Notes: generated by a model not told the origin, from the letters alone. A stretch of DNA of 64,000 bases from an uncultured Dehalococcoidia bacterium (GCA_958295935.1 OY282385.1:1302001-1366000); one strand, 5' to 3'; counted from the first letter of the stretch, positions 43,384 through 52,158 are shown. Made by a program: numbers and translations.

Positions 43384-44475
43384 TCACGGAATCGCTCCCA
43401 CCTTTCTGAGCAGGGCCTGAGTCCCCGACACGTCCGACAGATCCCCCAGGTCCACGTCCGGCCTCGTAATCTCGCCAAGCGAGGGCAAAAGACGGTCCGC
43501 CTTTACCCCGTCGATCAGAGGGAACTCGTGCGTCTGGCTTGCAAAATACTGCTGCGCCGGAAGCGAAAGCAGGAACCTGAGAAAGGTCTCCGCGCTCTCG
43601 CGGTTCTTGGCTGTTTCAAGAATCCCTGCGCCCGCCACCAGAACCGTCGACCCGGGATCCGCAGCGCGGGTGAAATAGTTACGAGCCTTGAACCCCTCGC
43701 CTTCCTCTGCAAGGAAGCGGTGCAGGTAGTAGTGGTTGACGAAACCCACGTCGATTTCCCCGTCGGCAGCGGCCTGCACCGTGGGAGTGTTCTTCGGGAA
43801 TACCTCTGGCTCGTTTGCCATGATCCCGCGAAGCCAATCCTCGGTCCTCGACTCACCCCACAACACTCGCATCGCAGATACCATCGCCTGGAAAGATGCG
43901 TTGGTCGGAGGCCAGCCAATACGTCCTTTCCACTTCGCATCCGTGAAACCCTCGATGGAATCGGGAAGATCAGACTCGCTCAAAGCAGCGGTGTTGTAGA
44001 CCACGACCCTGGCCCGACCTGAAATACCCACCCATTTTGAATCCGGCGACCGGGCCCAGCCAGGCGCCAGGCCGAGCAACTCCGCCGACAGATCCCCAAG
44101 CAGCCCCTCAACAACCCCCAGACCGCCAGGATCCTGTGCAAAGAACACGTCCGCAGGCGACTTGTCACCCTCTTCCATGAGAGTCGCAACCAGCTCCCCT
44201 GTTGATGCATACTTCACGTTGACGTTTATACCGCTGACCTCCCGAAATTGCTGGATGATTGGCTCTACCAGAGACTCGCTGCGCCCCGAATACAACACCA
44301 ACTCCGCACTCTCAGAACCCCTCCCGCACGATACTGAAGCAAAGGCCAACAAAACCATCGCAACAACTATCGGAGACTTTGCCCAGCAGCCTCGCAGCAG
44401 AACCCCAAGCCGCGCCGACCCGCCGTCATTGCCATTCGTACAAGCGATGATGCTTTGTTCGCCCCCCCGATCCAT
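43384..44475 (-). CDS. Ferric-iron-binding lipoprotein (FbpA/FutA family)
   Basis: A 363-aa exported binding protein. A hydrophobic segment ends in a lipobox (AFASVSC), followed by LVLYSGRSESLVEPIIQQF, the usual start of the mature FbpA/FutA domain. The adjacent tyrosines in FVNHYYLHRF correspond to the paired Tyr ligands of ferric-binding proteins. SKWVGISGRARVVVYNT and the later NAS and FPKNTPTVQAAADGEIDVG segments also fit the family. The translated start may be further in; MVLLAFASVSC would give a standard signal peptide, though I keep the long ORF. It heads the iron-uptake operon and has its own candidate promoter upstream. Confidence 0.92.
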   Translation of the reverse strand: MDRGGEQSIIACTNGNDGGSARLGVLLRGCWAKSPIVVAMVLLAFASVSCGRGSESAELVLYSGRSESLVEPIIQQFREVSGINVNVKYASTGELVATLMEEGDKSPADVFFAQDPGGLGVVEGLLGDLSAELLGLAPGWARSPDSKWVGISGRARVVVYNTAALSESDLPDSIEGFTDAKWKGRIGWPPTNASFQAMVSAMRVLWGESRTEDWLRGIMANEPEVFPKNTPTVQAAADGEIDVGFVNHYYLHRFLAEEGEGFKARNYFTRAADPGSTVLVAGAGILETAKNRESAETFLRFLLSLPAQQYFASQTHEFPLIDGVKADRLLPSLGEITRPDVDLGDLSDVSGTQALLRKVGAIP

Positions 44476-44890
44476 CTATTTCGTTCTTGGAAAATCTGAC
44501 CGCAAGGGTAAGGAATTAATCCCTGGAATGTCAACACATCTCGCCGGAAGAATCCCGGACTGCCCTTTCACCTTGAACAGCAGCGTTATCACAAGAACCT
44601 AACGGGGTTAACATATACGTATATCCCAATTCGCTTACAAGAATTCAGATACCAGTGACCCTCTGCGCCGCCGCCGCCCAAGCGTCACGCTCCAACGCTC
44701 GGCCACGTCAAGCAGGCGAATTTACAGAAAACCGCGCCAGCAACCGACGCGATCGTTGCCGGGCGGCGAATAAAATAGATGCTCGACCTCTCGACCAACC
44801 GCGAAACGGTCTCCCCGCGTCTGACCATCAGCCGACACGACCACAGAGGATTGCTGAATTGAAAATCCCAAACTCCAAAGGGGCCACCGG
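44476..44890. other. Divergent intergenic region between iron uptake operon and PT-linker protein
   Basis: About 415 bp with no gene I can support. It contains the minus-strand promoter described separately and a perfect 12-bp AT-rich palindrome ATATACGTATAT at 44613-44624, a possible regulator site or -10 region. The rest is unremarkable. Confidence 0.4.
44505..44534 (-). promoter_or_regulatory. Candidate promoter of the iron-uptake operon with an overlapping imperfect palindrome
   Basis: Minus strand: -35 TTGACA (44534-44529), 18-nt spacer, -10 TACCCT (44510-44505), about 30 nt before the binding-protein start. The spacer contains GGGATTAATTCC (44523-44512), an imperfect palindrome in the place where an iron-responsive repressor could act. 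The regulator is unknown. Confidence 0.45.
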
Positions 44891-45796
44891 TTGACGAGAC
44901 GGATCCAACTGTTCCTGATCTCCGCGCTGGTCGCGATCATCCTCGCAGTTCTGGTCTTCACCCTGTGGATAGACCGTCCCACCCCTCCCGACCTACGGGT
45001 CGGCACAGCTATCGCACCCACCGCGACGACTGAATCCACGCAGGCCGTTCCCACGCCGACCCGCACCCCGGACCCCTCCCCCACTCCATACCCAACGCCA
45101 ACGCCCACTCAAACACCGGTCCCAACCCCCACCGTCACGCCAACGCCTCACCCACCAGATTCCGCCGCCATCGCAATGGCGACCCTCATAAGCGAGACAG
45201 GCGCAAACGCTTCAGACGTTCGCCTCCTCTCCTTCGAACAAGCCGAATGGACCTCTGGAGCCTTGGGATGCCCCGAACCCGGCGTCTTCTACACACAAGC
45301 CCTCGTCTCCGGTTGGAAGTACCTGATAGCCCTCGGCGACCAGGTCTACGAATTCCATGCCGACGACTCCGGAGACACACTCGTCAACTGCACCGCCCGC
45401 GCGCAAAGGGCGGAAGGCGCCATCAACCTGGTCGAAGGCGCAGGGCTGCGCCAGACCGCGAGCATCGTCATCTCCAGGCGAGACTTTACGACCGGACAGT
45501 ATCAGCAGATTGCACACATAGAGGACCCCGCGAAGATCGAAGCCTTCTTGGAAGTCCTCGACGTGGCGATCGAAGTCGGTCCGCGTACCGATTGCCCAGC
45601 CATCTTCATCATCAGGTTCGACCTGCCCGGAAGCAGCGAGGCGTTCGATTACATATGCCCAGGAAACAACACCCTGTTCAGAGGCGACCAACCCTTCTGG
45701 AACGGCGGCCAGGGCCAAGTTCCGATTGCCCTAGGCAACGTGGTCGGCCCCTACGCGTCCAACGACCCACTGCCCCCAATACCCGCAGGCCCCTGA
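44891..45796 (+). CDS. Membrane-anchored PT-linker protein of unknown function
   Basis: 301 aa. The TTG start has AAAGGGG about 9 nt upstream. An N-terminal helix (QLFLISALVAIILAVLVFTLWI) serves as anchor or uncleaved signal. A Pro/Thr-rich spacer follows (residues about 50-95, PTPTPTQTPVPTP type), then an extracytoplasmic domain with WTSGALGCPEPGVFYTQALV and YLIALGDQVYEFHAD. The LGCP.PG..YTQ..V.G motif is one I have seen repeatedly in Chloroflexota secreted proteins, but I know no function for it. Six cysteines or fewer and no enzyme motif are visible. It is followed 16 nt later by the AIR-synthase-like gene. Confidence 0.75.
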   Translation: MTRRIQLFLISALVAIILAVLVFTLWIDRPTPPDLRVGTAIAPTATTESTQAVPTPTRTPDPSPTPYPTPTPTQTPVPTPTVTPTPHPPDSAAIAMATLISETGANASDVRLLSFEQAEWTSGALGCPEPGVFYTQALVSGWKYLIALGDQVYEFHADDSGDTLVNCTARAQRAEGAINLVEGAGLRQTASIVISRRDFTTGQYQQIAHIEDPAKIEAFLEVLDVAIEVGPRTDCPAIFIIRFDLPGSSEAFDYICPGNNTLFRGDQPFWNGGQGQVPIALGNVVGPYASNDPLPPIPAGP

Positions 45797-45812
45797 CCCA
45801 GGAACAACCGAC

Positions 45813-46874
45813 ATGGTAACGGGTAACGATCACCCCATACCCGGAAGACTCAGGCCCGGCAAACTGCCCAATAGCCTGTTGCGCCGGATGCTGGCCCGGC
45901 TACCTGAAAGCAGCCCCAGAGTACTCGTAGGACCGGGAGTAGGCGAGGACGCAGCGCAAATATCCTTCGGAAGCGTCACTCTCATAGCAAAGGCAGACCC
46001 CGTCACCTTCGCCACAGACCTCATCGGATGGTACGCAGTACACGTAAACGCCAACGACGTCGCAGCATCCGGGGGAACACCCCGATGGTTTATGGCAACG
46101 GCCCTCCTACCGGAAGACTGCGAACTCACCGACGTCGAGGCTATATTCCACCAGGTGAAGCAGGCAGCCTCCGAACTTGACGTGGAGGTCATCGGAGGCC
46201 ACACTGAAGTCACCATCGGACTACCCCGGCCCATACTCTGCGGAGCCATGCTCGGCGAAGCTCCCGCAAGCACAGCCATCGCGACCGCCGGCGCACGCAC
46301 CGGAGACGCCCTCATCCTCACCAAGGGAATAGCCATCGAGGGCACCGCACTACTCGCCAGGGAGTTGCCTCACCGCCTGGCAGCAACAGGAAGCCAAATC
46401 AACAAGCCCCTGATAGACCGGGCAGCCAACTATCTGTTCGACCCGGGCATATCAGTCGTAGCCGACGCAAGAATTGCCATTCGAGCCGGCGGAGTAACCT
46501 CGATGCACGATCCCACCGAGGGCGGATTGGCCAACGCACTGGCCGAGGTCGCAAAAGCCTCGGGACTCGGTATGGACATATACTCCCAGGCTGTGCCAGT
46601 TCTTCCCGAAACACAAGCCATCTGCCAAACCCTGAACGTCGATCCGTGGGGCCTCATCGCCTCAGGCGCGCTCCTGATCACAGCCAGACCGGACCAAGCC
46701 CCGAATCTTCTCGAACGCCTCGACGAAGAAAACTCCGCACCAGCCGTGATAGGTCACGTCACCGAGCCAGACCAGGACGTCGTACTAATCGACCCATCAG
46801 GCCGCCGCAAACCGCTTCCTACATTTGAACGCGACGAGATCGCCAGAGTGTTCGAATCCCTGCAAGTAGAATAG
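45813..46874 (+). CDS. AIR-synthase-like (PurM/HypE-fold) ATP-binding protein
   Basis: 353 aa of the PurM/HypE/SelD/ThiL superfamily. It shows GPGVGEDAAQI (N-terminal ATP/Mg segment), NANDVAASGGTPRWFMATALLPE, VIGGHTEVT and MHDPTEGGLANALAEVAKASG, as in HypE and related AIR-synthase proteins. It lacks the C-terminal PRxC carbamoyl-acceptor cysteine of HypE and the N-terminal (C/U)GC of SelD, so it is neither. No hydrogenase genes are present. It is one of the stand-alone AIR-synthase-related proteins with unassigned reaction. AGGA lies 9 nt before the ATG. Confidence 0.8.
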   Translation: MVTGNDHPIPGRLRPGKLPNSLLRRMLARLPESSPRVLVGPGVGEDAAQISFGSVTLIAKADPVTFATDLIGWYAVHVNANDVAASGGTPRWFMATALLPEDCELTDVEAIFHQVKQAASELDVEVIGGHTEVTIGLPRPILCGAMLGEAPASTAIATAGARTGDALILTKGIAIEGTALLARELPHRLAATGSQINKPLIDRAANYLFDPGISVVADARIAIRAGGVTSMHDPTEGGLANALAEVAKASGLGMDIYSQAVPVLPETQAICQTLNVDPWGLIASGALLITARPDQAPNLLERLDEENSAPAVIGHVTEPDQDVVLIDPSGRRKPLPTFERDEIARVFESLQVE

Positions 46875-46979
46875 ACAACCACAAACCAGACGTTTGAGGG
46901 TCAACCCTGACGGCGGTATCATCAAACCATAACCCCTAGCCACGCCGCCAGCGCCGTTGCCGCGCCGAAACTCAAAGAC

Positions 46980-49166
46980 ATGCCGGGCACGCAACTCCTC
47001 AACACTGTCCAAACCTACCTGCCGCTTCAGAGAGTGCAGTTGGTAAGAGACGCCTTGGAGTTCGCATCCTCCGCCCATGAAGGCCAGAGCCGCATGTCCG
47101 GCGAACCCTTCATAGAACACCCCGTCGCAACCGCTGAACAACTCGCCGACATGAAGATGGACGCCACCACCATCTCCGCAGCCCTGCTGCACGACGTAAT
47201 AGAAGACTGCGGCGTAGAACTACAAACCCTCGAATCCGCCTTCGGACCGGAAGTCTCACGTCTCGTAGACAGCGTCACAAAGCTCAGCCGCATAGACACC
47301 CTCGCGGGCATAAACGTACTAGGCAAAGAAGAAACACGGGCCGCAAGCACACGCAAGATGCTCGTCGCTATGGCCGAGGACGTTCGTGTCGTCATGATCA
47401 AGCTGGCAGACCGATTGCACAACATGCGCACCCTCTCTCACCTGCCAGCAAGAAGGCGACTGAGAATCGCAAAGGAGACCCTCGACATATACGCACCTCT
47501 GGCCCACCGCCTCGGCATGTCCGACATCAAGTGGAAACTGGAGGACGAGGCCTTCAGATACATCCAACCCAATCAGTACAAGTCCATATCCCGACTCATC
47601 AGACGAAAACGCGTCGAACGAGAGGCATACGCACAGCAGGCCTCCAGGACCGTCACCAACGAGCTGAAGAAGAACGGCGTCAACGCCATAGTCCTAGGTC
47701 GCCCAAAGCACCTCTACTCAACCTACAACAAACTCAAACGCTATGAGGAACAGGGCCGGAACTTCGACGAAATATATGACCTCATCGCCCTGCGTATCGT
47801 CACCGACACCGTAGCCAACTGCTACGCTGCACTGGGCATAATCCACTCCATATGGCGCCCTGTACTAGGGCAATTCGACGACTACATCGCCACACCTAAG
47901 GAAAACCTCTACCAATCCCTGCATACCTCCGTCATAGGGCCGGAGGGCAACGCGCTGGAGGTGCAGATACGCACCAAGCAAATGCACCGAATTGCAGAGG
48001 ACGGAGTTGCCGCACACTGGGCATACAAAGAAAGCGACGAAAAACCCAACGGACAAGATGACCGGTTCGAGCAGAAACTGTCCTGGCTCAAGCAGCTCAT
48101 CGAATGGCAGCGGGAACTACAAGGAGACCAGGAATACCTGGACTCCGTAAAGACCGACGTACTGAGAGACCAGGTATTCGTTTACACACCCGCAGGGGAG
48201 GTCATGGACCTGCCCGCCGGTTCAACTCCGCTGGACTTCGCCTTTCGAATACACACCGAACTAGGACTGAACTGCGTCGGCGCATACGTCAACGGCAAGT
48301 CCGTTCCCTTGAGCAAGAAACTCGCCAACGGCGATACCGTACGCATTCGAAAGTCCAGAGTCGCACGAGGACCCAGCCTCGACTGGCTTAACGAAGACCT
48401 CGGATACCTCACCACAGCCGGCGCACGATCGAAGATAAGAGCCTGGTTCCGCAGACAGGAGAAAAGCGCAAACATAAAGCGCGGCAGAAAACAACTCCGC
48501 AACGCTATTGACAAACTCTACCTCGCAACCAGCGAAGCCGAGTTGGCAAAGCGTATGAGGTACGGATCAGTTGACGAACTCGCCGAGGCCATTGGCACCG
48601 GACAGGTATCCCCCTCCAGCGTCGCTGAGGCAGCCGCGCTCAGAGACCAACTGCTCATACACTCCCCCCTCCATGGACAGAGCCCCGACGGCCAAGAAGC
48701 ACACTCAGGGGTCGTAGCCATGGCCCCGGAGGACATCCCCACCCGTATAGCCATGTGCTGCAAACCCGCCTATGGAGACGACGCGATCGGATACCTCACA
48801 CAAAGGCGAGGCCTATCCGTACACCGAAGGAACTGCTCCAACCTACGAGGAGAGCACGAGCCGGAACGACAAGTGGCAGTGGCATGGGGGCACGCATCGA
48901 GCAGAATCCCGGACCGACTAAGGATGGACGCCGTAGACCGCGTTGGACTGCTCAGAGACATCACCGCCGTCGTCTCCAGTGAACAGATCAACATACACTC
49001 GATCACCTCCGACGAGGACCCACACACCCAACACTGCACCGTCTCCCTCACCGTGTACACTACCGGATTGGAACAGTTGAGCAGGCTGTTCGCAAAGCTC
49101 GAAGCCATACCGGGCGTCCGAACCGTCTCTAGAATGGCCGTAAACCGGCCCGACGTCACAACGTGA
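46980..49166 (+). CDS. Bifunctional (p)ppGpp synthetase/hydrolase, RelA/SpoT family
   Basis: 728 aa in standard long-RSH order: an HD hydrolase domain (His 33, His 47, HD 71-72 in ALLHDVIED, then KLADRLHNMRTL), a synthetase domain (RPKHLYSTYNKLKRYEEQGR, YDLIALRIVTD, LYQSLHTSVIGPEGN), a TGS domain (VFVYTPAGEVMDLPAGSTPLDFA) and a C-terminal ACT domain (VDRVGLLRDITAVVSSEQINIHS). The hydrolase HD motif is intact, so it probably both makes and degrades (p)ppGpp. It is followed by rpsT. Confidence 0.95.
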   Translation: MPGTQLLNTVQTYLPLQRVQLVRDALEFASSAHEGQSRMSGEPFIEHPVATAEQLADMKMDATTISAALLHDVIEDCGVELQTLESAFGPEVSRLVDSVTKLSRIDTLAGINVLGKEETRAASTRKMLVAMAEDVRVVMIKLADRLHNMRTLSHLPARRRLRIAKETLDIYAPLAHRLGMSDIKWKLEDEAFRYIQPNQYKSISRLIRRKRVEREAYAQQASRTVTNELKKNGVNAIVLGRPKHLYSTYNKLKRYEEQGRNFDEIYDLIALRIVTDTVANCYAALGIIHSIWRPVLGQFDDYIATPKENLYQSLHTSVIGPEGNALEVQIRTKQMHRIAEDGVAAHWAYKESDEKPNGQDDRFEQKLSWLKQLIEWQRELQGDQEYLDSVKTDVLRDQVFVYTPAGEVMDLPAGSTPLDFAFRIHTELGLNCVGAYVNGKSVPLSKKLANGDTVRIRKSRVARGPSLDWLNEDLGYLTTAGARSKIRAWFRRQEKSANIKRGRKQLRNAIDKLYLATSEAELAKRMRYGSVDELAEAIGTGQVSPSSVAEAAALRDQLLIHSPLHGQSPDGQEAHSGVVAMAPEDIPTRIAMCCKPAYGDDAIGYLTQRRGLSVHRRNCSNLRGEHEPERQVAVAWGHASSRIPDRLRMDAVDRVGLLRDITAVVSSEQINIHSITSDEDPHTQHCTVSLTVYTTGLEQLSRLFAKLEAIPGVRTVSRMAVNRPDVTT

Positions 49167-49185
49167 TTCACTCTCGCGATACAAT
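49157..49185 (+). promoter_or_regulatory. Candidate promoter upstream of rpsT
   Basis: CACAAC (49157-49162), 17-nt spacer, TACAAT (49180-49185), overlapping the end of the RelA/SpoT gene and 74 nt before the rpsT start. The 14-mer CTCGCGATACAATC around the -10 recurs exactly upstream of the hydroxyacid dehydrogenase at 54287-54300. Confidence 0.4.
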
Positions 49186-49258
49186 CAAAACTGCGCGACG
49201 AGGCGCACCCTAGCCCAGACCCTAGCCCAGAAGAGACCCCACCCACAAGGAAAAGAAA

Positions 49259-49525
49259 ATGCCAAGCGCAAAGAGCATGCGCACACAACGAAGGCAAGCC
49301 GCACGCAACCGGTCCGTCCGCACTCGCAGCAGGTCCGCAGTGGCATCAGCGCGCTCCGCCATAGAGAAAGACCCATCGAACTCCAATGCAGCAGCAGCCG
49401 TCAAGACCGCACTGAGCGAGCTCGACCGCGCAGCCACTAAGGGCGTTATCCACCGCAACAACGCCGCTCGACGCAAGTCCAGGCTGGCCAGACGCCTAAA
49501 CAAGGCCCGGGATAACCAGAACTGA
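49259..49525 (+). CDS. rpsT: Small ribosomal subunit protein bS20
   Basis: 88 aa, strongly basic. It has the bS20 pattern: an N-terminal [21 protein letters not shown], the middle [22 protein letters not shown] and the C-terminal [10 protein letters not shown]. It binds 16S rRNA early in 30S assembly. Length is normal for the family, and GGAAAAGAAA precedes the ATG. Confidence 0.95.
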   Translation: MPSAKSMRTQRRQAARNRSVRTRSRSAVASARSAIEKDPSNSNAAAAVKTALSELDRAATKGVIHRNNAARRKSRLARRLNKARDNQN

Positions 49526-49536
49526 GACCTGTACAG

Positions 49537-50070
49537 GTGGAAGGACAGTACAACCCCGCTCAGGGCAACCCTTCCGACCTCGGCCGCGAGCGCGCCCCGC
49601 ACGAACACGTACACCAACCGCCTGCCCAGGACGACCCGCGAACAACCTACAACTGGCGCATACACCACCCAATAGACGGCGTACCCAACCGCGTGGCCGT
49701 CGAGGTGTCCCCAAGGCGCGGACTCATACCGCGATGGAGGTTTGTAGCCCCAGGCGATTGGGAGTGCCTCAAAGCATGGGGCGTAGGACCGCCCGGCGGA
49801 GGCCCTGTAGATACCAACATCAAGAGGCCCGCCAGAGGAGGCCCCGTCGATCTGGTCAACGGGCCAAGAGTGGTGTGGTTCGGCGGCCACGAGGTCCTTT
49901 CCTCCAGGTTAAGCGCATATCTCATGTTCGAGGGGGAACCACCCCACTACCTCGCATTCGGACAGGCGGACGAGCCTGGCGGACCTCCGAAAAACCTCGA
50001 GGGCATCTCATTTGCCCACCACGCGACGCATCCACCCGCGCACGTCCACGGCAACCGCCAACACCGTTAG
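49537..50070 (+). CDS. Hypothetical protein
   Basis: 177 aa from a GTG start 11 nt after the rpsT stop. It is rich in Pro, Gly and His, with WRIHHPIDGVPNRVAVEVSP, WECLKAWGVGPPGGGPVD and HEVLSSRLSAYLMFEGEPPHYLAFG. No signal peptide, membrane helix or catalytic motif is apparent, and I do not recognise the family. The close spacing behind rpsT and the non-repetitive composition suggest a real gene, but the start is uncertain. Confidence 0.5.
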   Translation: MEGQYNPAQGNPSDLGRERAPHEHVHQPPAQDDPRTTYNWRIHHPIDGVPNRVAVEVSPRRGLIPRWRFVAPGDWECLKAWGVGPPGGGPVDTNIKRPARGGPVDLVNGPRVVWFGGHEVLSSRLSAYLMFEGEPPHYLAFGQADEPGGPPKNLEGISFAHHATHPPAHVHGNRQHR

Positions 50071-50080
50071 AACTAGAAGG

Positions 50081-51028
50081 TTGCGTTTACCGCAGACCAT
50101 CTACGCGCTCCCCGTACCAGCCAGCATACTCTTGGCGCTGGTCATAGTGTCCTGCCAAGTGGAGGGCCAAATCCTTGGAACCCCCTCCAAGCCTCATATA
50201 ACCATCCCTGCTCACTCTCCCACAATGAAAATTGATCTCTCCAACACACCCGCCGCCCCCAGATCGACGACCGCGCCCACGTCTACTCCTACTCCTCCGC
50301 CAACCTCATATTCCACGCCCTACCTGTCGCCGGAGACAACCGCGGCGACCGCGCCCACACCATACCTGTCGCCTGACCGCCCACCCACGTCTAACGCTAC
50401 CTCGACCCCCATACCCGCATACGTGCTCCTGCCAACTTCAACGCCCCCATTGGCTCTCGCATTGCCAACCACCATACCGTCCACAACCCCCGATCCAACA
50501 TTCACACCGTCCAAGGATCCCACTCCTACCCCTACGCTTACCTCCCCTCCAACGGCCACAACCAAGCCTGCCGACGCGCCCGCGCCCACGGCTACTCCTG
50601 CAATCACTCCAACAGCCACAGCCAAGCCTGCTGACGCGCCCGCGCCCACGGCTACTTCCGTAATCACTCCAACCCCCACCGCAGACATAAGAATCGTGTG
50701 CGTCTTCTTCGACGGCATCGTCTCGCCGCGAGAGCCGGACGAATACGTACAGATAGTCAACCTTGGGTCGGAAACCGTACAGATGAACGCCTGGACGCTG
50801 ACCGACCTCGACGACGCAGGCCCCACCTTCGTCTTTCCACAGAGCCTGCTTCGACCGAATGCCCAAATACGCGTATACACCAACGAGATACACCCCGCCT
50901 GGGGAGGCTTTTCATTTCAAAGGCGCAGCCCCATCTGGAACAACTCCAACCCGGACAGCGCCGCTCTGATAGACCCGGAGGGGCGTATCGCAAGCAAAAT
51001 GACCTATCCCCCAGGCTGCAAACCCTGA
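50081..51028 (+). CDS. Lipoprotein with PT-rich linker and lamin-tail-like domain
   Basis: About 315 aa. The signal region ends in a lipobox (ASILLALVIVSC), followed by about 150 residues of Pro/Thr/Ser-rich linker including duplicated KPADAPAPTAT units, and a C-terminal domain of about 110 aa. That domain (VCVFFDGIVSPREPDEYVQI, then VNLGSETVQMNAWTLTD, FPQSLLRPNAQIRVYTN, GFSFQRRSPIWNNSNPDSAAL) matches the Ig-fold lamin-tail domain of bacterial secreted proteins. It is probably a surface-anchored binding or structural protein. The TTG at 50081 avoids overlap with the preceding gene; the frame is open back to 50012. Confidence 0.75.
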   Translation: MRLPQTIYALPVPASILLALVIVSCQVEGQILGTPSKPHITIPAHSPTMKIDLSNTPAAPRSTTAPTSTPTPPPTSYSTPYLSPETTAATAPTPYLSPDRPPTSNATSTPIPAYVLLPTSTPPLALALPTTIPSTTPDPTFTPSKDPTPTPTLTSPPTATTKPADAPAPTATPAITPTATAKPADAPAPTATSVITPTPTADIRIVCVFFDGIVSPREPDEYVQIVNLGSETVQMNAWTLTDLDDAGPTFVFPQSLLRPNAQIRVYTNEIHPAWGGFSFQRRSPIWNNSNPDSAALIDPEGRIASKMTYPPGCKP

Positions 51029-51084
51029 CAAGGGCAGGTCCTTTTACACACCCCCCTCCCGGAGCCGCACGAGTGACGCGACGG

Positions 51085-51128
51085 TTGACACTGGGTTATG
51101 CTCATGTTAAGTTCCCGAACATTAGTGC
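51085..51128 (+). promoter_or_regulatory. lexA promoter with candidate SOS operator
   Basis: TTGACA (51085-51090), 17-nt spacer, -10 TAAGTT (51108-51113). Overlapping the -10 is the palindrome GTTCCCGAAC (51111-51120), whose GAAC half is followed by ATTAGTGC, giving GAAC-N4-GTGC. This resembles the Gram-positive CGAACN4GTTCG SOS box, and its place over the -10 fits LexA autorepression. Which pairing is bound is unknown. Confidence 0.5.
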
Positions 51129-51180
51129 TGACAAGCGGCTTCCTGTAAAAATGGTCGCCTGATCTGAGGAAAAAAAACAG

Positions 51181-51834
51181 ATGAACGTGAGGAACCTATC
51201 CGAGCGGCAGAAAGCCATACTCGACTTCTTTGGGGACTTCTTGGACGAGCACGGATACCCCCCCACCGTCAGAGACATACAGCACGGATGCGACATCAGC
51301 TCAACCTCCGTTGTCTCATACAACATTGAAGCCCTCAAGAAGGAGGGACTCATACGCAAGGACGACGGAATATCGCGAGGACTGGGCCTCGTCAATCGAA
51401 GAACCCCTCGGAGAGAGCCCGACACTGTCGCCGTACCCCTCGTGGGATCCATCGCAGCAGGTGAGCCCTTCCCACTCCCAAACGACGAGCCCTGGTCCGG
51501 AGTCGCAGGTATCGACACAGTGGACCTTCCCCAGTCGGTCATTCCCAGTGGTGAAGGTGTCTACGCCCTAAAGGTAAAGGGGGAGTCGATGATAGACGCG
51601 CTCATCGCAGACGGAGACCTCGTCATCATGCAGCAGACCGACTCCGTTCACAACGGGCAGACCGCAGCCGTCCGCATACTGCCCGACGAGGAAACCACCC
51701 TGAAAAAGTTCTATGCTGAGGGAGCAATGGTCAGGCTACAGCCCGAAAACAGCCAGATGGATCCCATACGACTGCCGGCCCACAACGTTAAGGTGTTGAG
51801 CAGGGTCGTCGCAGTCTGGCGACTCCGCGTGTGA
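51181..51834 (+). CDS. lexA: LexA repressor
   Basis: 217 aa. The N-terminal winged helix (LSERQKAILDFFGDFLDEHGYPPTVRDIQ in pieces, then SSTSVVSYNIEALKKEGLI) binds DNA. The S24 latent protease domain has the Ala93-Gly94 cleavage site in GSIAAGEP, nucleophile Ser 136 in VKGESMIDALI and general-base Lys about 175 in ETTLKKF. RecA-stimulated self-cleavage derepresses the SOS genes. The gene is preceded by its own promoter with a likely operator. AGGAAAAAAA precedes the ATG. Confidence 0.95.
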   Translation: MNVRNLSERQKAILDFFGDFLDEHGYPPTVRDIQHGCDISSTSVVSYNIEALKKEGLIRKDDGISRGLGLVNRRTPRREPDTVAVPLVGSIAAGEPFPLPNDEPWSGVAGIDTVDLPQSVIPSGEGVYALKVKGESMIDALIADGDLVIMQQTDSVHNGQTAAVRILPDEETTLKKFYAEGAMVRLQPENSQMDPIRLPAHNVKVLSRVVAVWRLRV

Positions 51835-51866
51835 CAACGCAACAGCCACTTTGCCCGCCGACCGGT

Positions 51867-51896
51867 TTGACACTACATAGGATTGCTTCGTATTCT
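51867..51896 (+). promoter_or_regulatory. Promoter upstream of tatA
   Basis: TTGACA (51867-51872), 18-nt spacer, TATTCT (51891-51896), 42 nt before the tatA start. The -35 is a consensus match and the -10 is good. Confidence 0.6.
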
Positions 51897-51938
51897 GTTA
51901 ACTGAACTTGGCCGAAAACTGGACTGAAGAGTACGACT

Positions 51939-52127
51939 ATGGGCTTTCTGCGGGGCATCGGGCCACTCGAAATCTTCCTCATTCTCGTCGCCGTCATGAT
52001 CATCTTCGGAGTCGGAAAATTGCCCGAAATCGGCTCCGGAATGGGCAAGGCGATCAGAGAATTCAAGAGCGCAATCCGGGGCAAAGACGAAACCCAATCC
52101 GGCGCAGAAGAAAGAAAGTCCGGATAA
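51939..52127 (+). CDS. tatA: Sec-independent protein translocase TatA
   Basis: 62 aa with the TatA plan: an N-terminal helix (GPLEIFLILVAVMIIFGVGKLPEIG) with the conserved F-G hinge, then an amphipathic helix (GMGKAIREFKSAIRG) and a charged tail. It forms the translocation pore of the twin-arginine pathway. It faces tatB-tatC in convergent orientation across a hairpin terminator. Confidence 0.92.
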   Translation: MGFLRGIGPLEIFLILVAVMIIFGVGKLPEIGSGMGKAIREFKSAIRGKDETQSGAEERKSG

Positions 52128-52158
52128 CTCCAGCGCCTCCCCCGGTACTGAACTCGAA

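Noticed and set aside
44613-44624. ATATACGTATAT palindrome as a definite operator
   Set aside because: It is short and AT-only apart from the centre, and there is no second copy in the window, so I mention it only as a possibility.
45813-46874. Selenophosphate synthetase (SelD) to support the selenoprotein
   Set aside because: The N-terminal Cys/Sec-Gly-Cys motif of SelD is absent; it is only fold-related.
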